Shown in pieces: positions 35,601 through 45,989 of a DNA stretch of 64,000 nt. This DNA comes from Littorina saxatilis (lineage: Eukaryota; Mollusca; Gastropoda; Littorinimorpha; Littorinidae): assembly GCF_037325665.1 (NCBI RefSeq), contig NC_090248.1, positions 23,573,199-23,637,198 of the forward strand. Direction: 5' to 3'. Both the position numbers and the translations under genes were made by a program. Position 1 is the stretch's first letter, and each line of letters starts with the position of its first letter. Under the pieces are notes generated by a model. It made no database searches, was not told the DNA's origin, and saw only the letters and a list, made by a program, of their open reading frames with translations.

Positions 35601-38600
35601 CACTCGTGTTTTTTGCACGAGTGGAATTTTACGTGTATGACCGTTTTTTACCCCGCCATTTAGGCAGCCATACGCCGTTTTCGGAGGAAGCATGCTGGGT
35701 ATGTTCGTGTTTCTATAACCCACCGAACTCTGACATGGATTACAGGATCTTTTTCGTGCGCACTTGGTCTTGTGCTTGCGTGTACACACGGGGGGTGTTC
35801 GGACACCGAGGAGAGTCTGCACACAAAGTTGACTCTGAGAAATAAATCTCTTGCCGAACGTGGGGACGAACTCACGCTGACAGCGGCCAACTGGATACAA
35901 ATCCAGCGCGCTACCGACTGAGCTACATCCCCGCCCCCTAAAGGAATGTGTGATGTTTACGGTTCAATTCATCAAATGTTATCAAGTTTGCAGATGCGTT
36001 GAAGATATAAAAGCCAGTTTGAATTAATATTTTTTGCTTGTTTATATCATCTGTGCTGTTTGTTGATGTTCATGGGTAGTTCACATTGTTTTCCTTTCAG
36101 AAAGCTCCCAAATTAAGCAAGCGTTCAAAGCGGACCAAGAAACACGAAAGAGTAAGTTCTGTGGTTATCAGTTCAGGCGTGTGATAACTCTGGTAAATTG
36201 TTAACATTCGAAATAAATTTTACAGATATTCTGTGTTGACAGGGAGGGCCTTCACTTTGTCAGTGTTGAAATATGTGCAAGTTTAAAGAAACAAAAGCTA
36301 AAGTCAAAAATATTGTTTAGAATTAGTAGTATGCATGCATGCAAGGCAGATGTCGTTTTGGTGTTTTTAGTAAAGACTAAAAGTCTATGATTTACGGCTA
36401 CTATCGGGAAATGAAAAAAATGCATTGTATTTATGCACACGCACAAACACGTAGACACATGCACGCACACATATAGAAGCGACTGAATAGAAAATATAAC
36501 CATTAAAAGGCACACAGAAAAAAATTCCTGCTGTCTCATCAAATACTTCTCTTCTTCTTCTTCTGCGTTCGTGGGCTGAAACTCCCACGTACACTCGTGG
36601 GTTTTTTGTGCACGAGTGGAATTTTACGTGTATGACTGTTTTTTACCCCGCCATTTAGGCAGCCATACGCCGTTTTCGGAGAAAGCATGCTGGGTATTTT
36701 CGTGTTTCTATAACCCACCGAACTCTGACATGGATTACAGGATCTTTTTCGTGCGCACTTGGTCTTGTGCTTGCGTGTACACACGGGGTGTTCGGACACC
36801 AAGGAGAGTCTGCACACAAAGTTGACTCTGAGAAATAAATCTCTCGCCGAACGTGGGGACGAACTCTCATCAAATACGAAATCTAACCATTGCAATTACA
36901 TTGTTTGCAGGCTTCCAACCATCTCCTAGGTCCAAAACATTTCCCTTTGGATCGTCTACTGGCAATCTTCTACTCCATCGTTGAAGAGAAAATAGCTCCA
37001 TCTGCTATTATCTTCTCTCAAGTAAGTGTCCATTTTGTACAAAAATGAAAAGATAAGACCAGACAGTCAAAATGTCGCTTTACATGTTGAGGTGCAGGAC
37101 TTGAATTTTATAATCTTATTTTATTTTTGAACTTTGCTTGGCCTGTAGTTTCATCTTATTCTGTTTTGTTACAAACTTAAAACAATTAGCAAAATCATTA
37201 AAGCGGAGAGGCTGGAAATCTGTTCATATTTTGTGTTTAGTTCTTATTTCAGCTGAGTAACCTTTCCTTGAAATTTAGGTTGCCTCTGATGCAGAGTAAG
37301 TTGCAAATGAAAAGAAGTAAGGTACGGGTTATGATTTTGCTTAGGTTTGATCCAGATCCAGCAATGATTTTGTGTGTGTGAATTAGTGATAAGTTTAGCG
37401 AATCTCTTCTGAGTACATGTAAAAAAAGACACTGTGTTAAATTTTGATTAACTTTGCGCAATGAGTTTTGTCCATTTAAAATTCAGAGTACCAGTGAAGA
37501 TTACTTTTTTCAGCCTTTTTTTTTAAATTTGCAAGTGTAAGAAACTGAATTACAGAGGCACCCCCTTTTGCAGACATCAACAAATCTGCAGAAAAAAACC
37601 CAGATGTTAAAAAGGGGGAGTTTTGAAATAAGGATGAATTTACAGAGATTGTGAACAGAAAATCGGAGACAGCAGGGTCTAAAAAAAAAAGGGGGGGGCG
37701 GGGGGTGAGAGCTGACAAAGGGGGTTCCACACTAACTGGACCATTGGTTTTATTTTCAGATCAGCAGCCTGGTGAGCCTGCACCTACTGGGACAGACGTG
37801 CAGTGACAGTCAGATTGAGATGCCCCGGTACAAGTGTCTTATCTCTCTGGATTTTGTCCGCTCCGTGGCTAGGTGAGTGTCGGAATTTTTCCGTGTCATT
37901 TTGAAGTTAACCAGAGATACTGTGAAAGAGAGATCGTCCACGCTCTCGCTGGCTTTACTGTTGAATCTGAAGCCAGAAATTATAGTTTCCGCCATCTCAC
38001 GGCACGTCAAAATCATCCGTGTAACGGAAGAAATTTTACACAATGAGGTCTTGAGCAGCTTGGGCCTGGTATCACATATTTCTAGCATGTCCACGTTTTT
38101 CATGCCTGCACTGTGTCACCAAGATGGCTGTTAACCTTTTACAGAATATAATGTTGGAGGCGGCTTCAATTACAGAATATCTGGTTGAACAATAAAGAGA
38201 AAATTCAGAATTGACAGTTTTGTTGACATTTATGTTTTTGTTATTCAAGACTAGCAGTGTATTAATAATTTTTTCGGACATTTGAATGCTCCATTCAAGA
38301 CTGTACATGATAAGACAGGATGTCTAAATAAAACAAGCTTCATGCAAGTTTCATTAAGTTCATGCTTACATATATTACATTTTCCATCTAACATTGATAG
38401 TATTTAATTAAAAAAATAAATGAACTAAAACAAATTCCAAACAGATAGATTTCCCAAATCAAGAATTAACAAGAGGCGAAGCCTTCAAGGCTCACGTAAG
38501 AAATCGACAAACAGTAACACAAACTCAATCACTCCGTCACACATACACACACACAGTAAGCATAGGTGATACGGTGCAAGAGTGCGAGACACTAGATCTA

Positions 38601-39451
38601 GATCTGTCTGTCTGTAGCCTACTTACGGGGACACGACTGCCAGATGGACATATCGACACTGCGCTTTCGATAGCGCTTCCTCGCGCAGACACTGGAAACA
38701 CGCTGTGCAGATTAACCTGTAGGAAATCTCCTTTGGTATCTTCCTTATCTATTTTTCTGGAGCTACGAAACCGAACAATGTGAAATCGTCTTCTCCGAAT
38801 CGGCGAACTGCAGCTCTGTGATAACTGTATCTATACCACAATCCTTCACGCGATCTGACCTAACCTTGACCCCTGACCTGGTCTACATACCACACACGAC
38901 ACAAACCAGTCACCTGTTTTTACCCCCCAAAACCTTCCACCACCCGTTTTCTTTGGATACACACTTTAACTACATATGTGCCGACAAAATGTTGATCATT
39001 GCTTCAATACTTTGAAGCTGTTGCTTGAATAATAACCAGGTAAAATTAGTATTTCGGTGTTCAGTCAAATGTTAAAGTTTCTACCACAGACATACATACA
39101 TACATACATACATTCATACGCACGCACGCACGCAATCACGCATGCACGCACAAACAGACAAAAGTTAGCATCGCATAGGCTACACTTACGTGAGCCAAAA
39201 AGCAAGAAAGATTAGTTTTGGGAGCATAGACAAAACAAAAACTAAAATAAGAAGCATAATTAAAATTGTTACAATGAAATATTAAAATATAAACATTAAG
39301 TTTATTAGAATGAAAAAAGTGAAAACTGAGGCAAACAGGTCTTTGTCTTCCTTGAGAAAGGTTTTTAGTATTCATTTATTACATTTCTGTCATTTTGATT
39401 TCCAGGACAATCGGCTTTGATGTCTTGAAGTACCTGTACGACTTTGTGTGA
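20039..39451 (+). CDS. ORC5: Origin recognition complex subunit 5 (complete, 14 coding exons)
   Basis: ORC5 is an AAA+ subunit of the origin recognition complex, which loads MCM helicases at replication origins in the nucleus. Coding exons: 20039-20167, 22129-22221, 22789-22986, 23586-23660, 25169-25280, 27081-27211, 27783-27831, 29711-29801, 34452-34519, 35155-35267, 36101-36151, 36911-37021, 37760-37872, 39406-39451. All junctions are GT-AG and phase-compatible, giving 459 residues and TGA at 39449. Seen: Walker A GHTATGKS at residues 56-63, Walker B-like IVLDRAE at 140-146, and blocks close to human ORC5 such as [56 protein letters not shown] and the C-terminal YLYDFV. Human ORC5 is 435 residues; the N-terminus here is about 15 longer. 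A CAG acceptor just upstream (about 20023) suggests a 5' non-coding exon; the frame is open back to it, so an upstream start cannot be excluded. Some introns exceed 4 kb because of inserted mobile elements. Confidence 0.97.
20590..20690. repeat. (CA)n microsatellite
   Basis: About 45 CA units with two GACA interruptions, inside the hAT-like element. Confidence 0.95.
20744..21300 (-). pseudogene. Remnant N-terminus of a TTF/BED-type zinc-finger transposase
   Basis: Two minus-strand frames belong together. The upstream one (from ~21165) reads [20 protein letters not shown], a short basic start with a PIP-box-like QTLLSGFV. The downstream one (20956 to 20744) reads [27 protein letters not shown] and [14 protein letters not shown], the C-x2-C...GC-x-NF pattern known from TTF-type fingers of hAT-like transposases and ZNF862-type host genes. 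One frameshift separates them near 21050, and no catalytic domain follows, so this is a broken 5' fragment. Confidence 0.65.
21548..21930 (+). mobile_element. tRNA-headed SINE, head type A
   Basis: Plus-strand copy ending (GAA)n. The perfect 13-bp duplication AAACTCCAGAAGA is at 21535-21547 and 21931-21943. It inserted 40 bases outside the hAT-like element. ORC5 intron 1. Confidence 0.9.
22464..22622. mobile_element. Degraded CAGTGGAACC-family MITE
   Basis: Starts TACAGTTAAAACCATTC and ends GGTCTTACAAGGGGAGTTCA before CTGTA. ORC5 intron 2. Confidence 0.5.
23663..24029. repeat. 40-bp direct repeat with an internal inverted partner
   Basis: ATTAAATTACATATTCTTAC...AAATGCAG occurs at 23663-23702 and 23990-24029. 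The reverse of its core (GAGAATTGGGTAAGTATATT) is at 23932-23951. The first copy begins at the second base after the ORC5 exon 4 donor GT. It is probably the ends of nested mobile elements; the stretch 24030-24790 is further repeat-like DNA without a gene. Confidence 0.6.
24806..25100. mobile_element. CAGTGGAACC MITE interrupted by a SINE fragment
   Basis: Left end ACAGTGGAACCTCCCCTTTT; the body with TTTAAGACC blocks runs to about 24927, where a minus-strand SINE tail (24928-25050) interrupts it; TTTTAGGTCTC follows. The right end is unclear. ORC5 intron 4. Confidence 0.5.
25481..25688. mobile_element. CAGTGGAACC-family MITE
   Basis: Ends CAGTGGGACTCCCCTTTTGA and GTCTTAAAAGTTCACTG flanked by TA. 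ORC5 intron 5. Confidence 0.6.
26359..26443 (-). mobile_element. SINE tail fragment
   Basis: TTCATTCATGGGCTGAAACT type tail, decayed; the hAT-like MITE 26444-26973 inserted in it. Confidence 0.5.
26444..26973. mobile_element. hAT-like MITE, 530 bp
   Basis: Inverted ends CAGGGATCGCG (26444) and CGCGATCCCTG (26973), with internal GCGTACGC-type palindromes. Flanks AGTAATCC and GGTAACCC are a possible decayed 8-bp duplication. It sits in ORC5 intron 5, inside a SINE fragment that begins near 26359. Confidence 0.7.
27970..28709. mobile_element. Foldback-type DNA element with ~140-bp inverted arms and TTAA duplication
   Basis: Arms 27970-28111 and 28571-28709 are near-perfect inverted copies starting AG(A/G)CACAGTAAGCCTCCCG, flanked by TTAA on both sides (27966-27969, 28710-28713). 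TTAA duplication is typical of piggyBac-type transposition (inference). No coding capacity is seen. It lies in ORC5 intron 7. Confidence 0.8.
28935..29380 (-). mobile_element. tRNA-headed SINE, head type C
   Basis: Minus-strand copy, head near 29335-29380 (complement of GGGTGGCCGAGTGGTAA), tail side with TATAGCGCTTGACGTTCTCT at the left. ORC5 intron 7. Confidence 0.8.
29401..29600. mobile_element. CAGTGGAACC-family MITE
   Basis: Body of CCCCCTTTTAAGACCTCCAA and GGGGGGTTCAACTG type with long G runs; it lies directly beside a SINE that ends near 29380. ORC5 intron 7. Confidence 0.6.
29909..34129 (-). mobile_element. LINE with endonuclease, reverse transcriptase, RNase H and CCHC tail (I/Nimb-like), nearly full length
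   Basis: Minus-strand non-LTR retrotransposon inserted in ORC5 intron 8. Seen: basic ORF1-like segment 33575-33958; AP-endonuclease start ([12 protein letters not shown]) near 33560; endonuclease-RT reading frame 31939-33399 with GDFNSH at residues 66-71, SDHRP at 143-147 and RT entry [13 protein letters not shown]; second frame 30341-31942 with motif [19 protein letters not shown], the catalytic YADD at 31598-31609, and RNase H with all four acidic residues (TDGSA, KAEAV, SDAKS, NEAAD); then 29930-30256 with a CPCQ...H...C knuckle. The open frames break in about three places, so it is a recent but damaged copy. The 3' end has an AAG-rich tail. The 10-bp GTAGGTTTTT at 29899-29908 and 34130-34139 is the target-site duplication. 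EN-RT-RNaseH order suggests the I superfamily, such as the snail Nimbus group (inference). Confidence 0.93.
34131..34296. repeat. 108-bp tandem repeat split by the LINE
   Basis: TAGGTTTTTGAATGCAGCAG recurs at 34131 and 34239 (period 108), and the 64-base block beginning TCAGTTTTCGTGTTTGTGTG occurs at 29845-29908 and 34184-34247. Before the LINE arrived, this was about two tandem copies. Confidence 0.75.
34594..34805. mobile_element. CAGTGGAACC-family MITE
   Basis: Ends ACAGTGGAATCCCCC and AAAGGGGGGTTCCACTGT with two long C runs. It lies 75 bases downstream of ORC5 exon 9; another loose end of the family is at 34907-34936. Confidence 0.7.
35560..35938 (-). mobile_element. tRNA-headed SINE, head type B
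   Basis: Minus-strand SINE with head GGGGATGTAGCTCAGTCGGT and box B GAGTTCGTCCCC, but the same body and (GAA)n tail as type A. Perfect duplication TAAAGGAATGTGT at 35547-35559 and 35939-35951. ORC5 intron 10. Confidence 0.9.
36547..36866 (-). mobile_element. SINE type B, 5'-truncated
   Basis: Same family as 35560-35938 but lacking the tRNA head (stops at GACGAACTC). Duplication TCATCAAATAC at 36536-36546 and 36867-36877. It ends 44 bases before ORC5 exon 12. Confidence 0.9.
37552..37733. mobile_element. CAGTGGAACC-family MITE
   Basis: Ends ACAGAGGCACCCCCTTTTGC and AAAGGGGGTTCCACA. It stops about 25 bases before the ORC5 exon 13 acceptor. Confidence 0.6.
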
Positions 39452-40080
39452 AAGTCAGGAGTTCTTCAAGAAACAGTCCTTGATGGGAGGCAGAATGGCA
39501 TTGTGGGACAGCCTCTGATTTGGTGAAAATTTCCTGTGTCTGCATGTCTAGTGTGGTCTATTTTTGTGAAAACGGATGTTTGTGCTCTGGAGATTATAGA
39601 TTGGTGTGACTTCATTCACAAAAGGAACTCTGTTGAAAGAGGATCTAACTTGAGACTTCAGAAACTGAAGGTTAAACTTTGGGCCACATGCGCAGTGAGG
39701 CTTTCCTCGATTCAAAACTTTTAGGACCAACAGACCTGTACTTGGATGTCAAGGAAACATTTAGGTGTGTATGTATGGTGGTAGAGAACTATATGAGATA
39801 TGCTTGAAAACTTGCATAGTAAGGTTTTGTGTTCATAGATATGGCCTGCAATGTCACATGGGAAATAATTTTAAGTGGGGAAACTTTCCCACATGACATA
39901 ACAGGCCAGTCATTTGCAAGTGGGTATGTCTTAAACATGTGTACAGGAAGCACAAGTCAATATTTGTCAGAGCAAAAGCAAGGGTATTCACTCTTTCAAA
40001 ACCCATACAATCATGACAGAGTTATTTGCAGAATTTGTCTATTGCCCAGCAATGGGACAATAAAGTATGAATGACTTGAA
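39452..40080 (+). other. ORC5: ORC5 3' UTR with poly(A) signal
   Basis: About 630 bases follow the ORC5 stop without a clear reading frame. They end at a canonical AATAAA at 40059-40064, so cleavage is expected near 40080. A SINE begins 30 bases later at 40111, so read-through transcripts would carry it. The UTR end is inferred from the signal only. Confidence 0.6.
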
Positions 40081-40110
40081 GATCAAGCATGTACATTTAC
40101 GTCTCTAGTC

Positions 40111-40473
40111 GGCGTGCAAAGTGGCGCAGTGGTAAGACGTCAGCCTCCTAATCGGGAGGTCGTGAGTTCGAATCCCGGTCGCTGCCGCCTGCTGGGTTAA
40201 GAGTGGAGATTTTTCCGATCTCCCAGGTCAACTTATGTGCAGCCCTGCATGCGTGTGTACACGCAAGCACAAGACCAAGTGCGCACGGAAAAGATCCTGT
40301 TATCCATGTCCGAGTTCGGTGGGTTATGGAAACACGAAAATACCCAGCATGCCTACCCAACGAAAGCGGAGTGAAGCTGACTATGCTCTCAGAGTATAGT
40401 GTGGGGAACCCAAATGGGCAAACAAGCTCACACGTCACCAGAATTTCTGGAACGCTGAAGAAGATGAAGAAGA
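40111..40473 (+). mobile_element. tRNA-headed SINE, head type A, downstream of ORC5
   Basis: Head with TCCTAATCGGGAGGTCGTGA and GAGTTCGAATCCCGGTC, tail GAAGAAGATGAAGAAG; duplication AC(G/A)TCTCTAGTC at 40099-40110 and 40474-40485. About 30 bases past the ORC5 cleavage region. Confidence 0.85.
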
Positions 40474-40845
40474 ACATCTCTAGTCCATTTGCCATATGTG
40501 TGGTGTGTGTCACTGTGAAAGGGGTCGTTTTTTGTTAGTGTGCCTTGTGAACTTGTTTGTACAAAGCGTTTCTTGTGTTTATGTCTGTTGGCATGCTTTT
40601 GAGATTATTAAAATAAAAATGCGAATCAAAACGTTTGGTCAAATTTGCATGCTGGTTGTATGTTGTTGGTTTTCAACTTGTTGTTTCTTCTTCTTCTTCT
40701 TCTTCTTTTTCTTCTTCATTCATGTGTCTTGAATGTCTTCATTGCTACTTGAGTGTATGTACGTTGGTGGTAGCATTTGTTGTTTGTTACAGAGTGAATG
40801 TTTCCTAAGCTAACTTATTGGAAAACACACACACACCCTACCACA

Positions 40846-40881
<36 letters not shown>

Positions 40882-41465
40882 CAATGCTCCAAAACACTTA
40901 AACACAGATTTTTGTCTTGAACTAACATCGGGAGGAATTTTTCTCCTGGAGAGACCTCCACTTGCTCCCTGCGTTATCAGAGACTCGGACAGATGATACG
41001 TAAACAATCTGCAGTGGCCCACTGAAACTGGGCGTGGCAGCTAATTGAATTAGAATGGTGCGTCTTGACGCTGGCTTTCCCCCTTTCTTTTTACTTTTCG
41101 TCCGAGCAAAGTGCTGCTTACTTGAAAATGTGGAGGCACTTCCTGTATGTTTCTGTCAAATTTTGACTATGTTCACGGTTACTGTACTTATATGGACAGT
41201 TTGTTCCTTACGACACATTTTTCCCAATGCTAAACTGAGACGGTTATTAGTTATACATAAATAAATGACAAGAATGTTTCTTTTCACAAAATAAGACACA
41301 ACATCAAAAATGAATACAGATTTGATCTGCAAGGAGGAAATATCAAACCAACCCACACCCTAAACAGCTGCTAAAGCAGCTCATGGCAAACTTTTGGTAC
41401 ACACTTCACAAAATAATACTCTAATTTCTAACCAGCTGCATTACACTGCTGCCAACAGAGAGAGA

Positions 41466-42277
41466 ACAAGTCGCGTAAGCCAAAAATACAACATTTAGTC
41501 AAGCTCAGTCGAACTCACAGAATGAAACTGAACGCAAAGCATTTTTCCGCAAGACCGTACACTCGTAGCATCGTCTGTCCACCGCTCATGGCAAAGGCAG
41601 TTAAATTAACAATACAGAAAAGCCCGCTTTTCTATATATCTATTATTTTTAACTCTCTGAACGTGTTTTTAATCCAAACATATCATATCTATATGTTTTT
41701 GGAATCAGGAAACAATAAGATGAAATTGTTTTTAAATCGATTTTGGAAATTTAATTTTAATCATAATTTTTATATTTTTAATTTTCAGAGCTTGTTTTTA
41801 ATCCAAATAGAACATAATTATATGTTTTTGGAATCAGAAAATGATGAAGAATACGATAAACGTAATTTTGGATCGTTTTATAAAAAATAATTTTAATTAC
41901 AATTTTTAGATTTTTAATGACCAAAGTCAATAATTAATTTTTAAGCCTCCAAGCTGAAATGCAATACCAAAGTCCGGCCTTCGTCTAAGATTGCTTGGCC
42001 AAAATTTCAATCAATTTGATTGAAAAATGAGGGTGTGACAGTGCCGCCTCAACTTTTACAAAATGCCGGATATGACGTCATCAAAGACATTTATCAAAAA
42101 AATGAAAAAAAACATCTGGGGATATCATACCCAGGAACTCTCATGAAAAATTTCATACAGATCGGTCCAGTAGTTTACTCTGAATCGCTCTACACACACA
42201 CACACACATACACCACGACCCTCGTCTCGATTCCCCCCTCTATGTTAAAACATTTAGTCAAAACTTCACTAAATGTA
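41466..42277 (+). mobile_element. Helentron-like element, copy 5
   Basis: Forward copy between ORC5 and Reelin, slightly shorter through internal deletion near 41600. It abuts copy 6 directly with no spacer. Confidence 0.7.
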
Positions 42278-43135
42278 ACAAGTCGCGTAAGGCGAAAATA
42301 CAACATTTAGTCAAGTAGCTGTCGAACTCACAGAATGAAACTGAACGCAATGCCATTTTTCAGCAAGACCGTATACTCGTAGCATCGTCAGTCCACCGCT
42401 CATGGCAAAGGCAGTGAAATTGACAAGAAGAGCGGGGTAGTAGTTGCGCTAAGAAGGATAGCACGCTTTTCTGTACCTCTCTTTGTTTTAACTTTCTGAG
42501 CGTGTTTTTAATCCAAACATATCATATCTATGTTTTTGGAATCAGGAACCGAAAAGGAATAAGATGAAAGTGATTTCAAATTGATTTGGACAATTTAATT
42601 TTGATAATAATTTTTATATATTTAATTTTCAGAGCTTGTTTTTAATCCAAATATAACATATTTATATGTTTTTGGAAATCAGAATATGATGGAGAATAAG
42701 ATGAACGTAAATTTGGATCGTTTTATAAATTTTTATGTTTTTTTACAATTTTAAGATTTTTAATGACCAAAGTCATTAATTAATTTTTAAGCCACCAAGC
42801 TGAAATGCAATACCGAAGTCCGGGCTTCGTCGAAGATTACTTGACCAAAATTTCAACCAATTTGGTTGAAAAATGAGGGCGTGACAGTGCCGCCTCAACT
42901 TTCACGAAAAGCCGGATATGACGTCATCAAAGACATTTATCAAAAAAATGAAAAAAACGTTCGGGGATTTCATACCCACGAACTCTCATGTCAAATTTCA
43001 TAAAGATCGGTCCAGTAGTTTAGTCTGAATCGCTCTACACACACACACACAGACACACGCTCATACACCACGACCCTCGTTTCGATTCCCCCTCGATGTT
43101 AAAATATTTAGTCAAAACTTGACTAAATATAAAAA
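42278..43135 (+). mobile_element. Helentron-like element, copy 6
   Basis: Forward copy joined end to end with copy 5 and very similar to copy 3. The junction places ACAAGTCGCG immediately after TTCACTAAATGTA of copy 5. Confidence 0.7.
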
Positions 43136-44089
43136 GGAATGGAGAGACATAGTTATCTCCCCTTTCTCTTTCTCAGGACGGTTGTTAGCTCCCCCTTTCT
43201 CAGGACGGTGTGTGTCTGGTACCAGCGAAATGTTTATGTATCAATCGACCAAGCCCTGATACAACGGGTTCAAGTTTAGGTCTCTCCAGGAGAAAAATTC
43301 CTGCCGATGTTCGGCTTTAATTAAAATTTGAGACAGATGTGTTTAAAAAAAAAACGGATGTAAGATTGCAGCGAAAGTATGGAACAGGGTTTTGCTTTCA
43401 ATGCCATGTCTGTTAGTTTTACCTTTTCCACGTACACACATACACACACAAAACACACACACAAACCAGATACCCAGGCATCCTGTTGCTACAGAAAAGT
43501 GTTGACAAATTCATCCAAAACAGCTCCCCAAAGAATCTCAGATCCTACAGACATACAGCAGCTTATTTTTCTCCCAGTCATGTTCCAGAAATTTCTATCC
43601 ATCACATTTCGTGGTTAACATAACACATTTCAAGCAGACAGAAAAGAAACCAGGATCTACTTTTGGTATCGTTTTATCTTGACAGGTATGGGTGATTAAT
43701 TTCATGAGCCCATTACCCAGCACTTCAGCTATCAACATGAAGAACTGGAGATGGCCTGCATCAACTCTGGTTATCATCATGCAGCTGCAGCTACAGGGAG
43801 TGTTTACTCTTATCAGTTGTTTTTAAAGGCGCAGTCTTTTTGATGTTAATGCTTTGACTGAACCATTTCAGATCTGGCTAGGCTGTTGTACAGGATAAGA
43901 CCAGAGACCCTCCACTTGTACAACATACCAAAGATCAGAAGCCTTGTTGCTTTTTTTGTAGAGCAGGAATTATTTTGTGAATTATTCTTTTTAATGAACA
44001 GTATATTGCAAATCTGTTGAATTGTTGTTGCTTTCTGTGCAGAGTAGGAACTTTTTTTTTATCAATTATTTATGTTTTTAATGACCTTC

Positions 44090-44178
44090 TTCTTCTTCTT
44101 CTTCTGCGTTCGTGCGCTGAAACTCCCACGTACACTCGTGTTTTTTGCACGAGTGGAATTTTACGTGTATGACCGTTT
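44090..44178 (-). mobile_element. SINE type A/B tail, cut by another element
   Basis: (TTC)n plus TGCGTTCGTGCGCTGAAACT to GTATGACCGTTTTT; interrupted at 44178 by the receptor-half-site element. TTTTTACCCC after 44957 may be its continuation. Confidence 0.65.
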
Positions 44179-44957
44179 TTGACTCACATGCGAAGCAAAA
44201 GTGAGTCTATGTACTCACCCGAGTCGTCCGTCCGTCCGTCCGTCCGTCCGTCCGGCCGGCCGTCCGGCCGTCCGGCCGTCCGGAAAACTTTAACGTTGGA
44301 TATTTCTTGGACACTATTCAGTCTATCAGTACCAAATTTGGCAAGATGGTGTATGATGATAAGGCCCCAAAAAACATACATAGCATCTTGACCTTGCTTC
44401 AAGGTCAAGGTCGCAGGGGCCATAAATGTTGCCTAAAAAACAGCTATTTTTCACATTTTTCCCATTTTCTCTGAAGTTTTTGAGATTCAATACCTCACCT
44501 ATATATGATATATAGGGCAAAGTGAGCCCCATCTTTTGATACCAGTTTGGTTTACCTTGCTTCAAGGTCAAGGTCACAGGAGCTCTTCAAAGTTGGATTG
44601 TATACATATTTTGAAGTGACCTTGACCCTGAACTATGGAAGATAACTGTTTCAAACTTAAAAATTATGTGGGGCACATGTTATGCTTTCATCATGAGACA
44701 CATTTGGTCACATATGATCAAGGTCAAGGTCACTTTGACCCTTATGAAATGTGACCAAAATAAGGTAGTGAACCACTAAAAGTGACCATATCTCATGGTA
44801 GAAAGAGCCAATAAGCACCATTGTACTTCCTATGTCTTGAATTAACAGCTTTGTGTTGCATGACCTTGGATGACCTTGACCTTGGGTCAAGGTCACATGT
44901 ATTTTGGTAGGAAAAATGTGTAAAGCATGTGAGTCGTATGGGCTTTGCCCTTCTTGT
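44179..44957 (+). repeat. Interspersed element with TCCG run and TCAAGGTCA motifs, copy 2
   Basis: It starts GACTCACATGCGAAGC, then (TCCG)n at 44227-44282 and TTTAACGTTGG as in 19336-19962, and ends GTGAGTCGTATGGGCTTTG...CTTCTTG. TCAAGGTCA-type sites occur at 44399, 44562 and 44718, with complements near 44389, 44615, 44860 and 44872. It interrupts a SINE whose left part ends at 44178. Confidence 0.65.
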
Positions 44958-45416
44958 TTTACCCTGGACATGACCATTTTTTACCCCGGACATGACCATT
45001 ATTGACAATCGGTAAAATTAATTAATTCATAAATGATTAAAAAAATTCTCACTCTGCAGAGAAAGAATCAGGATGTTAATGTATGGTATACATGCAAGAG
45101 GTGGGAGGTTCTTAACCCACGTAAACTCCTGGCCAGATCCGAGATGATCGAGTGGAATTGTGTTCACAGGAAGGAGTGAGCCTTTTAAATGTGTCTTCAT
45201 TTTTCTCTCTTCTCAGCCTGTCAGGAGCTTCTTCCACCTTGAATGTGGGGAGGTTTGGGATGTTGAGACTTTAGTGCTAAAAGTTGCACACAGGATGAAA
45301 GTCTTTTAGTTTTACTCGCTGAGGAAAGGAGCCTACAGGATTTGAGTGCTCACTTTTATTTATGGACTGTGAACTTTTGTAAAAATAACACTCCAAAAAC
45401 AAGGTATGTGCATATC

Positions 45417-45530
45417 TTTTTACTTTGTTACCCCTTTTTACTTTGTTACCCCTTTTTACTTTGTTACCCCTTTTTACTTTGTTACCCCTTTTTACTTTGT
45501 TACCCCTTTTTACTTTGTTACCCCTTTTTT
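45417..45530. repeat. 18-bp minisatellite, about 6 copies
   Basis: Perfect repeats of TTTTTACTTTGTTACCCC. Its minus-strand frame (repeated KRGNKV) is a by-product. Confidence 0.9.
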
Positions 45531-45705
45531 GTCTGTTGTTGTTGCCTTTCTTCTCTTTCATTTTTATGCGTGTTTGTGTGTGTGAGTGAGAGAGAGAGTG
45601 TGTGTGTTTGTATGCGTGTGTGTGCGTGTGTGTCTGCAGGCTTGACTAAAATCTTTACAAAAATTGACTATACTCTATACAAGAAACACTTAATAAGGGT
45701 AAAAA

Positions 45706-45988
45706 GAGAAACAGAATCCGTTAGTCGCCTCTTACGACATGCTGGGGAGCATCGGGTAAATTCTTTCCCCTAAAGTTGGGTCCTTTGTGCTGGAAACTTG
45801 CATTCTCCCACTGGGTTAGTGCATTGTGCTGCGTTGCAGGCCCCTGGAGCAAATTTTTGATTGGTGCTTTTGTGAACAAGAAACAATTGACAAGTGGCTC
45901 TATCCCATCTCCCCCCTTTCCCCGTCGCGATATAACCTTCGTGGTTGAAAACGACGTTAAGCACCAAATAAAGAAAGAAAAGTCTGCA
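45706..45988 (+). mobile_element. SINE-like repeat with AAATAAAGAAAG tail
   Basis: Contains TAGTCGCCTCTTACGACATG and ends CGTTAAGCACCAAATAAAGA plus AAGAAA. A 5' tRNA-like head is not clear. Confidence 0.55.
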
Positions 45989-45989
45989 G

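Larger units (their letters stand above)
40905..43335. repeat. Inverted pair of an unnamed repeat flanking Helentron-like copies 5 and 6
   Basis: The sequence at 40915-41030 (reverse contains TCTCTCCAGGAGAAAAATTC) recurs in forward orientation at 43210-43325, moderately diverged. Confidence 0.5.

Noticed and set aside
45277-45561. Open frame with repeated KRGNKV
   Set aside because: Produced by the 18-bp minisatellite; no start context or homology.
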